DNA of 64,000 nt from Paenibacillus sp. 1_12. Lineage in GTDB: Bacteria; Bacillota; Bacilli; Paenibacillales; NBRC-103111. The notes under the pieces were generated by a model that saw only the letters and a list, made by a program, of their open reading frames with translations, did no database searches and had not been told where the DNA came from. This document shows, one piece after another, positions 32,833 to 41,316 of the stretch (position 1 is the stretch's first letter; every line of letters begins with the position of its first letter). Position numbers and translations under genes: made by a program. The DNA lies in NCBI RefSeq assembly GCF_900114475.1, contig NZ_FOTE01000010.1:186001-250000 (forward strand). The letters run 5' to 3'.

Positions 32833-35685
32833 TTAACGAACAACATTGCCAGTTCCAGTCCCTGGGTTCGTCCCTGTTCCAGTCCCTGGGTTCGTTCCCG
32901 TTCCGGTTCCTGGGTTCGTTCCCGTTCCAGCCCCTGGGTTCGTTCCTGTTCCAGCCCCTGGGTTCGTCCCTGTTCCAGTCCCTGGGTTCGTCCCCGTTCC
33001 AGCCCCTGGGTTCGTTCCTGTTCCAGTCCCTGGGTTCGTTCCTGTTCCCGTTCCTGGGTTCGTTCCTGTTCCAGTCCCTGGGTTATTCCCCGTTCCAGCC
33101 CCTGGGTTCGTTCCTGTTCCCGTTCCTGGGTTCGTTCCTGTTCCAGTCCCTGGGTTCGTCCCCGTTCCAGCCCCTGGGTTCGTTCCTGTTCCCGTTCCTG
33201 GGTTCGTTCCGGCTCCTGGGTTAGTTCCCGTTCCCGTTCCCGTTCCTGGGTTCGTTCCTGTTCCATTTCCTGGTTTAGCACCTGTACCCGTTCCCGTTCC
33301 CGGTGTTGTCCCGCTTCCTGAGCCAGGTTTGGTTCCTGCATCAGGTCCAGTCCCCGGCGTCGTTCCGGTTCCCTGACCTGGTACTTGACCTGGTGGTAAA
33401 GCACCCTCAGCAGGGATGACCACAGTCACAGATGGCGACTGAGCACCTGTCTTATCAGTTTTGGGATCGTACGCTACAACCGCATATTGATAGGTTTCAC
33501 CCGGCTTTATTGTAATGTCCTTGACTTCCGTTTGAGTGGTTGTCAGCATCGGTTCAGCTGAAAAGTCTTTGTCCTTATCCGTTTTACGAAGTAAACGGTA
33601 TGTCACATTATCACCAAGTGATGACCAGCTTAACATTACAGATGGACTTCCGTTGCTTTTGACGTACTCTGCCTTTAACTCACCCATGTCCTTCACTGGA
33701 GCTGGCGGCTCAGGCTTAACCAAATCCGGAACACCGTCCGGTTTAACAAACTTCGTCATCGGACGATTCGCCAATGCCTTTTGCATAACTTCCTTAAAAA
33801 TGACTGCAGCGCTGCCGCTGCTCATCGTAACATAATGCTTCGCATCCGATTTATCAAAACCGATCCAGACAGCTGCACTCCATTCCGGTGTAAATCCGGT
33901 AAACCAAAGATCACGGTTATATTTCTCCAGTCCTTTTATAACCGTTTGTGTGGATCCCGTCTTACCCGATACCGGACGTTCGAACTTGGCTGCGGTTCCC
34001 GTCCCGCCTGGCTCTACTACGCTTTGCATGAGCAGCGTCATGTAATAAGCAGTTTTAGCGCTCATGGCTGGAGTAACACGCTCCTGCTTGAACTCTTTGA
34101 TCGTATTACCTTCATCATCTACAATTTTTACAATTGAATGGGTCGTGTTCAAATATCCGTTATTCGCTATCGCGCCATAGGCAGCCGCCATTTGTAACGG
34201 AGACGCACCTTTGGTCATGCCTCCAAGAGCAATCGCAAGATTTCGATCCTTTTGAGGTTCAAATGGAATTCCCAGCTTAGAAGCAAAATCCATCCCGGTT
34301 TTTACACCGATCTCATTAAACAACCATACAGCAGGCGCGTTTATTGATTTGCGCACCGCTTCAAACATATCTACTTGTCCTCTATAAACACCATCATAAT
34401 TTCGTGGTGCATAGCCATTATAGTTGGTTTCCTTATCCTCCAGCATGCTGTACGGATTGTACTTACCGCTCTCTAATGCAGGTGCATAAATGAGAAGCGG
34501 CTTGATTGAAGATCCTGGCTGCTGAGGCACTACCGCACGATCCAAGCCAGTTGGCACGTAATCGCGTCCTCCGATGATGCCGACCAACCCACCATCCTTG
34601 TGATTGATAATCGCCATCGCTCCCTGCATTTTTTGCTCAGGACCGTTTTTCTGAAAAAACTTTTCGTTGGCAAACGTCTGCTCCATAATCTTCTGTGCAT
34701 TGGAATCCATCGTCGTATAGATTTTGTAGCCGTTACTCAACAATTCAGCCTCGGGAATGCCATATACCTTATCAGCTTCATTAATCACATAATCAATAAA
34801 GGTTAAATAGTCTTTACTTCCGACAGCTGGAGGTGCTTCATAATCGACTGCAGCTGCTTCAGCACGCTCAGCCTCTGTGATATACCCCTGTTCCTGCATC
34901 AGCTTCAGGACGACAGCACGTCGCTCCTTCGATTTGTCAGGATTGGCAATCGGATTGTATACGCTTGGTGCTTTAGGAATCGCCGCGAGCGTAGCCATTT
35001 GCCAAATTTTCAAATCCTTCAATTCACTTACATTGAAATATTTCTTCGCAGCCGCTTTAACCCCAAACACTCGATTTCCAAAAAAGATTCGGTTCACATA
35101 TTTGGCCAAAATCTCATCCTTGGTGAATCGATCCTCCAAAGCAACGGCAATGGACATCTCAGTCGCTTTACGGAAAAAGGTTTTATTATTATTCAAAAAC
35201 ATATTTTTGGCTACCTGTTGAGTGATGGTACTTCCGCCTTCGACAGCACTGCGGGCCACGATATCCTTCACAAGGGCACGTCCTATGCCAAGAAAATCGA
35301 TACCTGTATGCTGCTCGAATCTACGGTCTTCTGTTGCTATAAATGCTTGCTGCAGCTTTAGAGGGATATCCTCTGCTTTAACAATCTCCCGATTATCATG
35401 TTCACCATGAAGGACAGCTACTTCAGTCCCGTTCACGTCAATTAAGTGTGAGGCTTCATCCATATCCATTTTATCCTTATTGGCATCTAATATTTTGTTA
35501 CCATTGATTATGATAAAAATGTAGACGCCCAAGGCGCATATGATCCCCAGAACAGCCGTTACAAAAGCAAACATTAAAGCTTTGCCAACGCTAAATTTCC
35601 GCTTTTTCTTTTTGGGTGCTGTTTTTTTTGCAGTTGGTTTTGCTGAAGTTGGTTTTGCTGTCGGTGGTTTCTTTTCTGTTGCCAT
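32833..35685 (-). CDS. class A penicillin-binding protein with FN3 domain and repeat tail
   Basis: 950 residues. A lysine/proline/threonine-rich cytoplasmic tail (1-30), one membrane span (about 35-57), a glycosyltransferase domain with [17 protein letters not shown] and [16 protein letters not shown], and a transpeptidase domain with SxxK in GSSIKPLLI, SxN in KSINAPAVW and KTG in VSGKTGST. Then an FN3-like domain ([19 protein letters not shown], about 680-760), and a low-complexity tail of GTGTNPGTG-type units to the end. It polymerises and cross-links peptidoglycan. The tail could span the wall. GAGG lies before the ATG at 35685. The tail's DNA is highly repetitive and may vary in length. 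Confidence 0.95.
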   Translation of the reverse strand: MATEKKPPTAKPTSAKPTAKKTAPKKKKRKFSVGKALMFAFVTAVLGIICALGVYIFIIINGNKILDANKDKMDMDEASHLIDVNGTEVAVLHGEHDNREIVKAEDIPLKLQQAFIATEDRRFEQHTGIDFLGIGRALVKDIVARSAVEGGSTITQQVAKNMFLNNNKTFFRKATEMSIAVALEDRFTKDEILAKYVNRIFFGNRVFGVKAAAKKYFNVSELKDLKIWQMATLAAIPKAPSVYNPIANPDKSKERRAVVLKLMQEQGYITEAERAEAAAVDYEAPPAVGSKDYLTFIDYVINEADKVYGIPEAELLSNGYKIYTTMDSNAQKIMEQTFANEKFFQKNGPEQKMQGAMAIINHKDGGLVGIIGGRDYVPTGLDRAVVPQQPGSSIKPLLIYAPALESGKYNPYSMLEDKETNYNGYAPRNYDGVYRGQVDMFEAVRKSINAPAVWLFNEIGVKTGMDFASKLGIPFEPQKDRNLAIALGGMTKGASPLQMAAAYGAIANNGYLNTTHSIVKIVDDEGNTIKEFKQERVTPAMSAKTAYYMTLLMQSVVEPGGTGTAAKFERPVSGKTGSTQTVIKGLEKYNRDLWFTGFTPEWSAAVWIGFDKSDAKHYVTMSSGSAAVIFKEVMQKALANRPMTKFVKPDGVPDLVKPEPPAPVKDMGELKAEYVKSNGSPSVMLSWSSLGDNVTYRLLRKTDKDKDFSAEPMLTTTQTEVKDITIKPGETYQYAVVAYDPKTDKTGAQSPSVTVVIPAEGALPPGQVPGQGTGTTPGTGPDAGTKPGSGSGTTPGTGTGTGAKPGNGTGTNPGTGTGTGTNPGAGTNPGTGTGTNPGAGTGTNPGTGTGTNPGTGTGTNPGAGTGNNPGTGTGTNPGTGTGTNPGTGTGTNPGAGTGTNPGTGTGTNPGAGTGTNPGAGTGTNPGTGTGTNPGTGTGTNPGTGTGNVVR
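32845..33300. repeat. imperfect tandem repeat encoding the PBP tail
   Basis: Units of 12 to 36 nt with period multiples of 6, dominated by TTCC(A/C)G and CCTGGGTTCGT words, run through the region and encode TGT-NPG-type peptide units of the penicillin-binding protein tail. Both strands stay open in more than one frame because of the sequence bias. Copy number probably changes by slippage. Confidence 0.85.
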
Positions 35686-35812
35686 CCTCTGCCTCCCCTG
35701 ATCTCTCTTTAAAGTAAAAGAACAACCCTAGCGGAACGGGTTGCTCTCATGGTTCCTATTCAATAAACGAATGCTCGACTCAAAAAGTTGCCAAGTTGCA
35801 CTAACAAAGCAC

Positions 35813-36058
35813 TTAATTGTCGGAGCTGCTATCCGGCTGCTGCATTAAAGAAACCGAACGCTGTGGTGTGAAGGTAGAAATCGCATGCTTGTATACCATC
35901 TGCTGGCGGCCTTCACTATCAATGATAATCGTAAAATTATCGAACGCCCGTATGACCCCACGGATCTGAAACCCATTGGTCAGGTACACCGTAACGGGAA
36001 TATTTTCCTTGCGCAGCTGGTTCAAAAATGTATCCTGAATATTGATCGATTTATTCAT
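35813..36058 (-). CDS. hfq: RNA chaperone Hfq
   Basis: 81 residues, the typical Gram-positive length. Sm1 motif [46 protein letters not shown], and Sm2 KHAISTF with the YKHAIST hallmark. It forms a ring that binds A-rich and U-rich RNA. A GGGGG lies 6 nt before the second ATG (36058), 3 nt before the first (36061). It lies 17 bp downstream of miaA as in B. subtilis. Confidence 0.96.
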   Translation of the reverse strand: MNKSINIQDTFLNQLRKENIPVTVYLTNGFQIRGVIRAFDNFTIIIDSEGRQQMVYKHAISTFTPQRSVSLMQQPDSSSDN

Positions 36059-36077
36059 CATGGGCCCCCTTGTGAGT

Positions 36078-37037
36078 TTAACGTTCGAATTTTAACTTAT
36101 CTGCTATTATAGCATGAACTTCATTGAATTGTGCAGTAGAATTTGTAAATTCAGTCATATCTACCCAATTAATGTCCTTCATATGACGAAACCAGGAAAG
36201 CTGTCGTTTGGCAAATCTGCGGGTGTCCCTTTTTAATAGGATCACGGTCTCTTCCCAGGAACTCTTGCCTTCCAAATAATCAATGATTTCCTTGTAGCCC
36301 AAACCCTGCATCGATATGTATTGCTTGCCGTAACCCTGATCCATCAGACGCTTGACCTCATCCAAGAGACCCTCTTGCAGCATAAGATCAATTCGCTCTT
36401 CTATACGTTTATATAGCAAAGCTCTATCCATTGTCAACCCGACGATACATAGTTCGTAAGGAGACTGTTTTTTTTGTACCTTCAATCGTTCGGACAACCG
36501 TTCTCCCGTTAAATGGAACATTTCCATCGCACGAATGATACGCCGTTGGTCATTGGGATGCAGCCGCTCTGCACTTGCAGGGTCTATTTCTCGCAGCTTC
36601 TCCCAAAGCGCTTCGGGTCCATAGTGCTCAGCATATGCCTGCTGCTCTTCACGGTACGCATCATCAGAACCGGATTCACTAAATTGAAAATCATAGCAAA
36701 CCGATTCCACGTAAAGCCCGGTTCCACCCACAATGAAAGGCAGCTTGCCGCGACTGGTAATGTCAAGGATCAGTTTACGTGCGGTATCTTGAAATTCTGC
36801 TACTGAGAACGGGTGATCCGGATTATGAATGTCAATCATATGATGAGGAACCTGCTGCCGCTCCCAGACAGTCGCCTTTGCTGTTCCAATATCCATTCCC
36901 CGATACACCTGCATGGAATCTCCGGAAATAATTTCGGCACCATATTCAGCGGCCAATTTAAGGCTAAGTCCTGTTTTCCCTACTGCGGTAGGTCCTACCA
37001 ACACCAGCAGCTTGGGTTTGGGTGTTGCCTTTGTCAC
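36078..37037 (-). CDS. miaA: tRNA dimethylallyltransferase
   Basis: 319 residues. P-loop [11 protein letters not shown] at about residue 15, the hallmark [53 protein letters not shown] and [18 protein letters not shown]. It adds the dimethylallyl group to A37 of tRNAs reading U-starting codons. GTG at 37037 has GGAGTG 8 nt upstream and overlaps the end of the upstream methyltransferase gene by 4 bp. It precedes hfq. Confidence 0.96.
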   Translation of the reverse strand: MTKATPKPKLLVLVGPTAVGKTGLSLKLAAEYGAEIISGDSMQVYRGMDIGTAKATVWERQQVPHHMIDIHNPDHPFSVAEFQDTARKLILDITSRGKLPFIVGGTGLYVESVCYDFQFSESGSDDAYREEQQAYAEHYGPEALWEKLREIDPASAERLHPNDQRRIIRAMEMFHLTGERLSERLKVQKKQSPYELCIVGLTMDRALLYKRIEERIDLMLQEGLLDEVKRLMDQGYGKQYISMQGLGYKEIIDYLEGKSSWEETVILLKRDTRRFAKRQLSWFRHMKDINWVDMTEFTNSTAQFNEVHAIIADKLKFER

Positions 37038-37831
37038 AATCGTATCACTCCGTAAGCTATTTTCGTGGTGGAACGTTTTATTTCTTCGAAGCCCAGACGA
37101 ACAAATTCATCACTACCTCTGTGCTCTTTCATAATGACAGCCCTTCTTGCTACACGCAGTGCTTCTTTAATGGTCTGTTCACTTACAGGTCTGGAATTTG
37201 CCAATACACGTATCGCGCTGATTGAGCTGGACTCATGAATCGGTTGCCGAAACATCGGATCCAGATAAACCACATCAAAGGCATTGTCAGGCTCTCGCAG
37301 TAAATATTCACTGTGATCCATCTGTATAACCTGTATGCGATGCATAGCCTCATTCATTCCAGGAATGTCGGAATCATAGGCCTTAAGACCTTGCCGAAGC
37401 ATTAAATAAGGAACAGGCTCGCTCTCAAGAGCTACCACTTCTCCATTACCCTGCACCGCAAAAGAATAAACAAGCGCATCTGAACCAAGACCTGCTGTAC
37501 AGTCTAAAACACGATCACCCGGCTGTATGGCAGAAAGCTCCATTAGGGGATCATGCTCGCCATTCACAAGCCTCTTGACTCGAATTGCTGCCGTGCTGGG
37601 ATGGAAAAATAAAGCAGGCTGATCTTCATGATAATACTCTATCCGCTCCTTTGAAACAAGCAGGATATCAGAATCATTATACAGCTGCCGAAGTCGAGCT
37701 AGTGAAAATCGCTTTCTTGAGACGAGTCGAACCGGTTTTACTATCCCATGAAGCTGCTTGATCGATCTGGTAAGCTGCGCTGCAGCCTCCAGGTGTTCAG
37801 CTTGCGGGTCGTAAGAGGTCGTTACGAGCAC
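37034..37831 (-). CDS. RsmJ-like SAM-dependent methyltransferase
   Basis: 265 residues. Motif I is RVLDCTAGLGSDALVYSFAV near residue 100, then VVALESEPVPYLMLRQGLKA, and a late FDVVYLDPMFRQPIH. Combined with VIQMDHSEYLL this resembles the RsmJ family, which methylates G1516 of 16S rRNA; whether this protein shares the target is not known. GTG at 37831 follows the mutL stop directly, with AGGGTG upstream. It sits between mutL and miaA and appears to be in the same operon. Confidence 0.85.
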   Translation of the reverse strand: MLVTTSYDPQAEHLEAAAQLTRSIKQLHGIVKPVRLVSRKRFSLARLRQLYNDSDILLVSKERIEYYHEDQPALFFHPSTAAIRVKRLVNGEHDPLMELSAIQPGDRVLDCTAGLGSDALVYSFAVQGNGEVVALESEPVPYLMLRQGLKAYDSDIPGMNEAMHRIQVIQMDHSEYLLREPDNAFDVVYLDPMFRQPIHESSSISAIRVLANSRPVSEQTIKEALRVARRAVIMKEHRGSDEFVRLGFEEIKRSTTKIAYGVIRL

Positions 37832-39772
37832 TTACATCACCCTTTTAAATAATTTTTCGAGCTCATAAGTAGAAAAGCTGATAACAATAGGACGTCCATG
37901 TGGACATGTATAAGGATTTCGGCATGATGCCAATCGATCTAGTAAAGCTTCCATTTCATTCACCCGCATGCTCTGATTCGCTTTAATGGAAGCTTTGCAA
38001 GAACACATAATAGCAGCTTTTTCCCGTAATCGACTCACATCTACACTTTTACGCTCTGACAACAGCCATTCACTCATCTCATCAATCAGTGCTTTCTCTT
38101 CTCCATCCGGAAACCAATGTGGGTAGGCTCTAACCAGGAAAGAATTGCCGCCAAATGGCTCCACATATACACCAGCCTGCTCCAGTAATGGCAGCTTATC
38201 TTGGATCCGCACTGCATCCGATGCTGTAAATTCCAATGTGATCGGTACAATCAGCTCTTGGCTGGCTTCTGCAGGATTACCGAATTTTTCAAAATAATAT
38301 TCGTAATTAATACGTTCATGAGCGGCATGCTGATCAATCAGGAACAAGCCTTCCTCATTCTGGGCGATGATATAAGTGCCGTGCATTTGCCCGATGGGAG
38401 AGAGCTTAGGAAACGATGGAAGCACAGGAGCAAGCGTCTGGTCGTCAGCAGTCAATGTACGCAGGAGTGCCTCATTGGCTGCGGCCTGCTCCTTGAAGGA
38501 CTGTACTGGTTCATTGCGCGATGGTTTGTCCCTCTGTGCGGTGTCACGGGCCGTGGACTGGATTGGATTGACCGTACGCTTCGCTTCATTGTCCCGTTCA
38601 GTGCGAAGATCTGCCTGCGACCAACGATTCAAGGTCTCGACGTCCTGCTTGCGACTATTTTCCTTATCAAAATTGCCATTGACCGATTCCGGCGCGGGCG
38701 GAGCAGAACGATACAGCTCCAGCTGCTCCTGAATATGATTAATGGGTTTAGACTTGGTAGGTACTGCCCCTGTCGGAATCAGGACCTGCTGATTGAGTAC
38801 AAAGCGTACCTGTTCTTCAACAAATTGAATAAGCTCCTGCTCTTTGCTGAATCGAACCTCCAGCTTCGCCGGATGAACATTGACATCAACCAACGTCGGA
38901 TCCATTTCAATATGAATCGCAGCAACAGGAAATCGATTAATTGGCAAAAAAGTATGATAGCCCTGCAGCAATGCATGAATTAAAGTGAAATTGCGCACAT
39001 AGCGTCCATTGATGAATGTAGAAATCCCATTGCGATTGGCCCGAGTTGTCTCTGGTTTACCAATAAACCCGCGAATGGAATAGTCCAAATGCTCACCCTG
39101 AATTGAAAGCATCGTTTTGGCCACTGTGGTTCCATAAATGGCAGCAATGACGCCTTGCATATCCTCATTTCCGAGCGTTTGGATCATCACACTGCCGTTG
39201 TGCTTCAGTGTGAAAGCTATTTCGGGATGGGCCAATGCAAGTCGATAAATAAAATCGGACACATGACCAAGCTCCGTCTGCACGGTCTTCATATATTTCA
39301 ACCGCGCAGGTGTATTATAAAATAGCTCGCGCACTTGAATATCCGTTCCACGCGGAGCTGCTGATTCTTCAGATACTTTAACCGTTCCACCTTCGATCAC
39401 AAGCTGATGTCCGAGCCCGCTTGAATTGGTGGAGGTCAGGCAAGTAACCTTGGAAACGGCTGCGATACTCGGTAGTGCTTCTCCTCGAAATCCGAGTGTC
39501 CGAATGGAAAACAAATCCTGACTGCTCACAATTTTACTCGTAGCATGGCGGAAGAAGGCTGCTTCACAGTCATCTGGTTGCATCCCCGAACCGTTGTCGC
39601 TCACCCGAATCAACGCAAGACCGCCTTCTTCGATCGTTATATCGATTCGACTGCTGCCTGCATCGACTGCATTTTCCACAAGCTCCTTTACGACTGAGGA
39701 TGGGCGCTCAACGACCTCACCTGCCGCGATCTGATTGGCAATATGTTCATCTAATACTCTGATTATTCCCAT
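37832..39772 (-). CDS. mutL: DNA mismatch repair protein MutL
   Basis: 646 residues. GHKL ATPase domain with HIANQIAAGEVVERPSSVVKELVENAVDAG, DNGSGM and TLGFRGEALPSI (motifs I-III), then a variable linker of low conservation from about residue 335 to 440. The C-terminal endonuclease-type domain has DQHAAHERINYE (metal-binding motif) and, at the end, CSCKASIKANQ and CPHGRP. It is thus the nicking type of MutL found in bacteria lacking MutH. GGAG is 9 nt before the ATG. It follows the ctp protease gene by 20 bp. Confidence 0.96.
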   Translation of the reverse strand: MGIIRVLDEHIANQIAAGEVVERPSSVVKELVENAVDAGSSRIDITIEEGGLALIRVSDNGSGMQPDDCEAAFFRHATSKIVSSQDLFSIRTLGFRGEALPSIAAVSKVTCLTSTNSSGLGHQLVIEGGTVKVSEESAAPRGTDIQVRELFYNTPARLKYMKTVQTELGHVSDFIYRLALAHPEIAFTLKHNGSVMIQTLGNEDMQGVIAAIYGTTVAKTMLSIQGEHLDYSIRGFIGKPETTRANRNGISTFINGRYVRNFTLIHALLQGYHTFLPINRFPVAAIHIEMDPTLVDVNVHPAKLEVRFSKEQELIQFVEEQVRFVLNQQVLIPTGAVPTKSKPINHIQEQLELYRSAPPAPESVNGNFDKENSRKQDVETLNRWSQADLRTERDNEAKRTVNPIQSTARDTAQRDKPSRNEPVQSFKEQAAANEALLRTLTADDQTLAPVLPSFPKLSPIGQMHGTYIIAQNEEGLFLIDQHAAHERINYEYYFEKFGNPAEASQELIVPITLEFTASDAVRIQDKLPLLEQAGVYVEPFGGNSFLVRAYPHWFPDGEEKALIDEMSEWLLSERKSVDVSRLREKAAIMCSCKASIKANQSMRVNEMEALLDRLASCRNPYTCPHGRPIVISFSTYELEKLFKRVM

Positions 39773-39792
39773 AGCCTTATGCTCCTTAGCGC

Positions 39793-41244
39793 TTACTTCG
39801 TTGCGGTTAGCGTGAGCTGCTCACCATCATCCGACCAGCTTAATTGCGGAAAGCTTTCTGCAAAATGATCGACACTTACATAGCCAGAACCATTCTTAAG
39901 CATCAATTCCCCGGATGTTGATGGATAGGACTTCGTAACGCCAAATGCGGATACATCAATAGATTTCAAGGTATCATTCCAGGATATGCTGCCCCCGAGT
40001 AATGAACTTAGCACTCTGGAAGGTACATAGACGCTGCCATTCTCACGAATGACATTAAAGCTGTCCAACACGGGGACATCGTTTACCGTAACCCCTTTTT
40101 TGTTCAATGCCACTTTGATTTGGGGAATTCCGGCTTCATGCAGAGCTGTAACCAGCTGTGGCACCTCGCCATCGACCTCAATATCTGGTGTAATGCCAAT
40201 CTTGTTAACCTTGCGCAGCTTAGGCGTCAAATATTCCTCTATTGTAATTTTCATAGCCCCGCCGCTCACCATTGAGAAGATCGTCTGCACACTGCCTTTA
40301 CCGTAGGTTTTCATTCCGATAACCTTGGTTGCGACATTATAGTCCTGAAGTGCTCCTGTAAGTACCTCAGAGGCACTTGCGCTGTATTCATTCACCAAAA
40401 TGTACAAAGGAAATGGCTGTGTCGTTCCGTTGCTGAATTTAACAGGCTCGTCCACATTGTTTTTATCCTTTGTATGGATCATGATGCCTTCCTTTACGAA
40501 CAACTTGACCATGTTGAGCGCCGTATCCAGCAAGCCCCCCGGATTATCGCGTAAATCAAGAATCAGGCTGTTGATTCCTTGTGCTTTTAACTCGGCAAGC
40601 TGTACCGCTGTCTCTTCATCTGCATCACCAGAAAAACCGGTTACACTTAAGTAGCCCACGCCTGGATCAAATCTCTTGTGTGTAACCGATGGCAGTTGGA
40701 TCGTTTGACGAGTCATGGACAATGGAATGCTTTCCTGCCCCCGTTCAACCGTAACGGATACCTTTGAATTTTCAGGACCCGTAATCTTCTTTACAATATC
40801 ATCGACTTTATCTCCGGTTACTGATTCTCCATTAACGGCAGCAATTCGGTCACCAGATTTCATCCCCGCTTTGGATGCAGGTCCATCAAATACCTCGGTG
40901 ACAAATACACCTTCCGGAAGCTCTGTTACCCGAATACCGATTCCAACGTAATTATTTTGCACGGCACTCTCAAAGCTTTTCAATTCTTCAGGTGTAAAAT
41001 AGACAGTGTACGGATCATTAAGAGAGCTTATCATCTCTTTAATAGGCTTATCCGCTAGATTCTTTTTAATAGGAGCACTAACGTGATATTTTTCCAGAAG
41101 CTCCATGACTTCTTTCGTCCGTGCGGCTTCTACGTCTGTTTGACTTGCCCCCCAAGCAGCTGAAGCTGTAGGAAGAAGCAGTGAAAGCGCGATTGCTATG
41201 GACGTCGTATGCCGCCAGAAGGAGCGATTGCTGTTCTTTGTCAT
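39793..41244 (-). CDS. C-terminal processing peptidase (S41, CtpA/CtpB-like)
   Basis: 483 residues. Signal peptide (residues 1-32), N-terminal helical part, PDZ domain with VGIGIRVTELPEGVFVTEVFDGPASKAGMKSGDRI (about 100-180), then the S41 core: the catalytic serine in NEYSASASEVLTGALQDY and lysine in KTYGKGSVQ. The C-terminus after about 375 carries a copper-amine-oxidase-N-like domain with DVPVLDSFNVIRENGSVYVPSRV. It cleaves extracytoplasmic proteins from the C-terminus; CtpB of B. subtilis acts in sporulation signalling, but the link here is not shown. It sits between mutS and mutL, splitting the usual pair. Confidence 0.93.
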   Translation of the reverse strand: MTKNSNRSFWRHTTSIAIALSLLLPTASAAWGASQTDVEAARTKEVMELLEKYHVSAPIKKNLADKPIKEMISSLNDPYTVYFTPEELKSFESAVQNNYVGIGIRVTELPEGVFVTEVFDGPASKAGMKSGDRIAAVNGESVTGDKVDDIVKKITGPENSKVSVTVERGQESIPLSMTRQTIQLPSVTHKRFDPGVGYLSVTGFSGDADEETAVQLAELKAQGINSLILDLRDNPGGLLDTALNMVKLFVKEGIMIHTKDKNNVDEPVKFSNGTTQPFPLYILVNEYSASASEVLTGALQDYNVATKVIGMKTYGKGSVQTIFSMVSGGAMKITIEEYLTPKLRKVNKIGITPDIEVDGEVPQLVTALHEAGIPQIKVALNKKGVTVNDVPVLDSFNVIRENGSVYVPSRVLSSLLGGSISWNDTLKSIDVSAFGVTKSYPSTSGELMLKNGSGYVSVDHFAESFPQLSWSDDGEQLTLTATK

Positions 41245-41316
41245 GTATTAGGGTCATCCTCTCATCTAATAAAAGGTTATCAAACTATTAAATCTAAATG
41301 TATGGATAAAAAAATA

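Noticed and set aside
32846-33376. Plus-strand frame of Val-Pro-Gly-Phe repeats over the same stretch
   Set aside because: Antisense reading of the same repeat with no start signal; an elastin-like look is coincidental.
32826-33404. Long minus-strand frame rich in Glu-Arg-Thr-Gln repeats over the PBP tail
   Set aside because: It is an out-of-frame reading of the repetitive tail; the composition is an artefact of the repeat and there is no ribosome site.
38201-38983. 260-residue plus-strand frame opposite mutL
   Set aside because: Antisense of the mutL linker with no ribosome site and unusual composition; mutL is clearly the gene.
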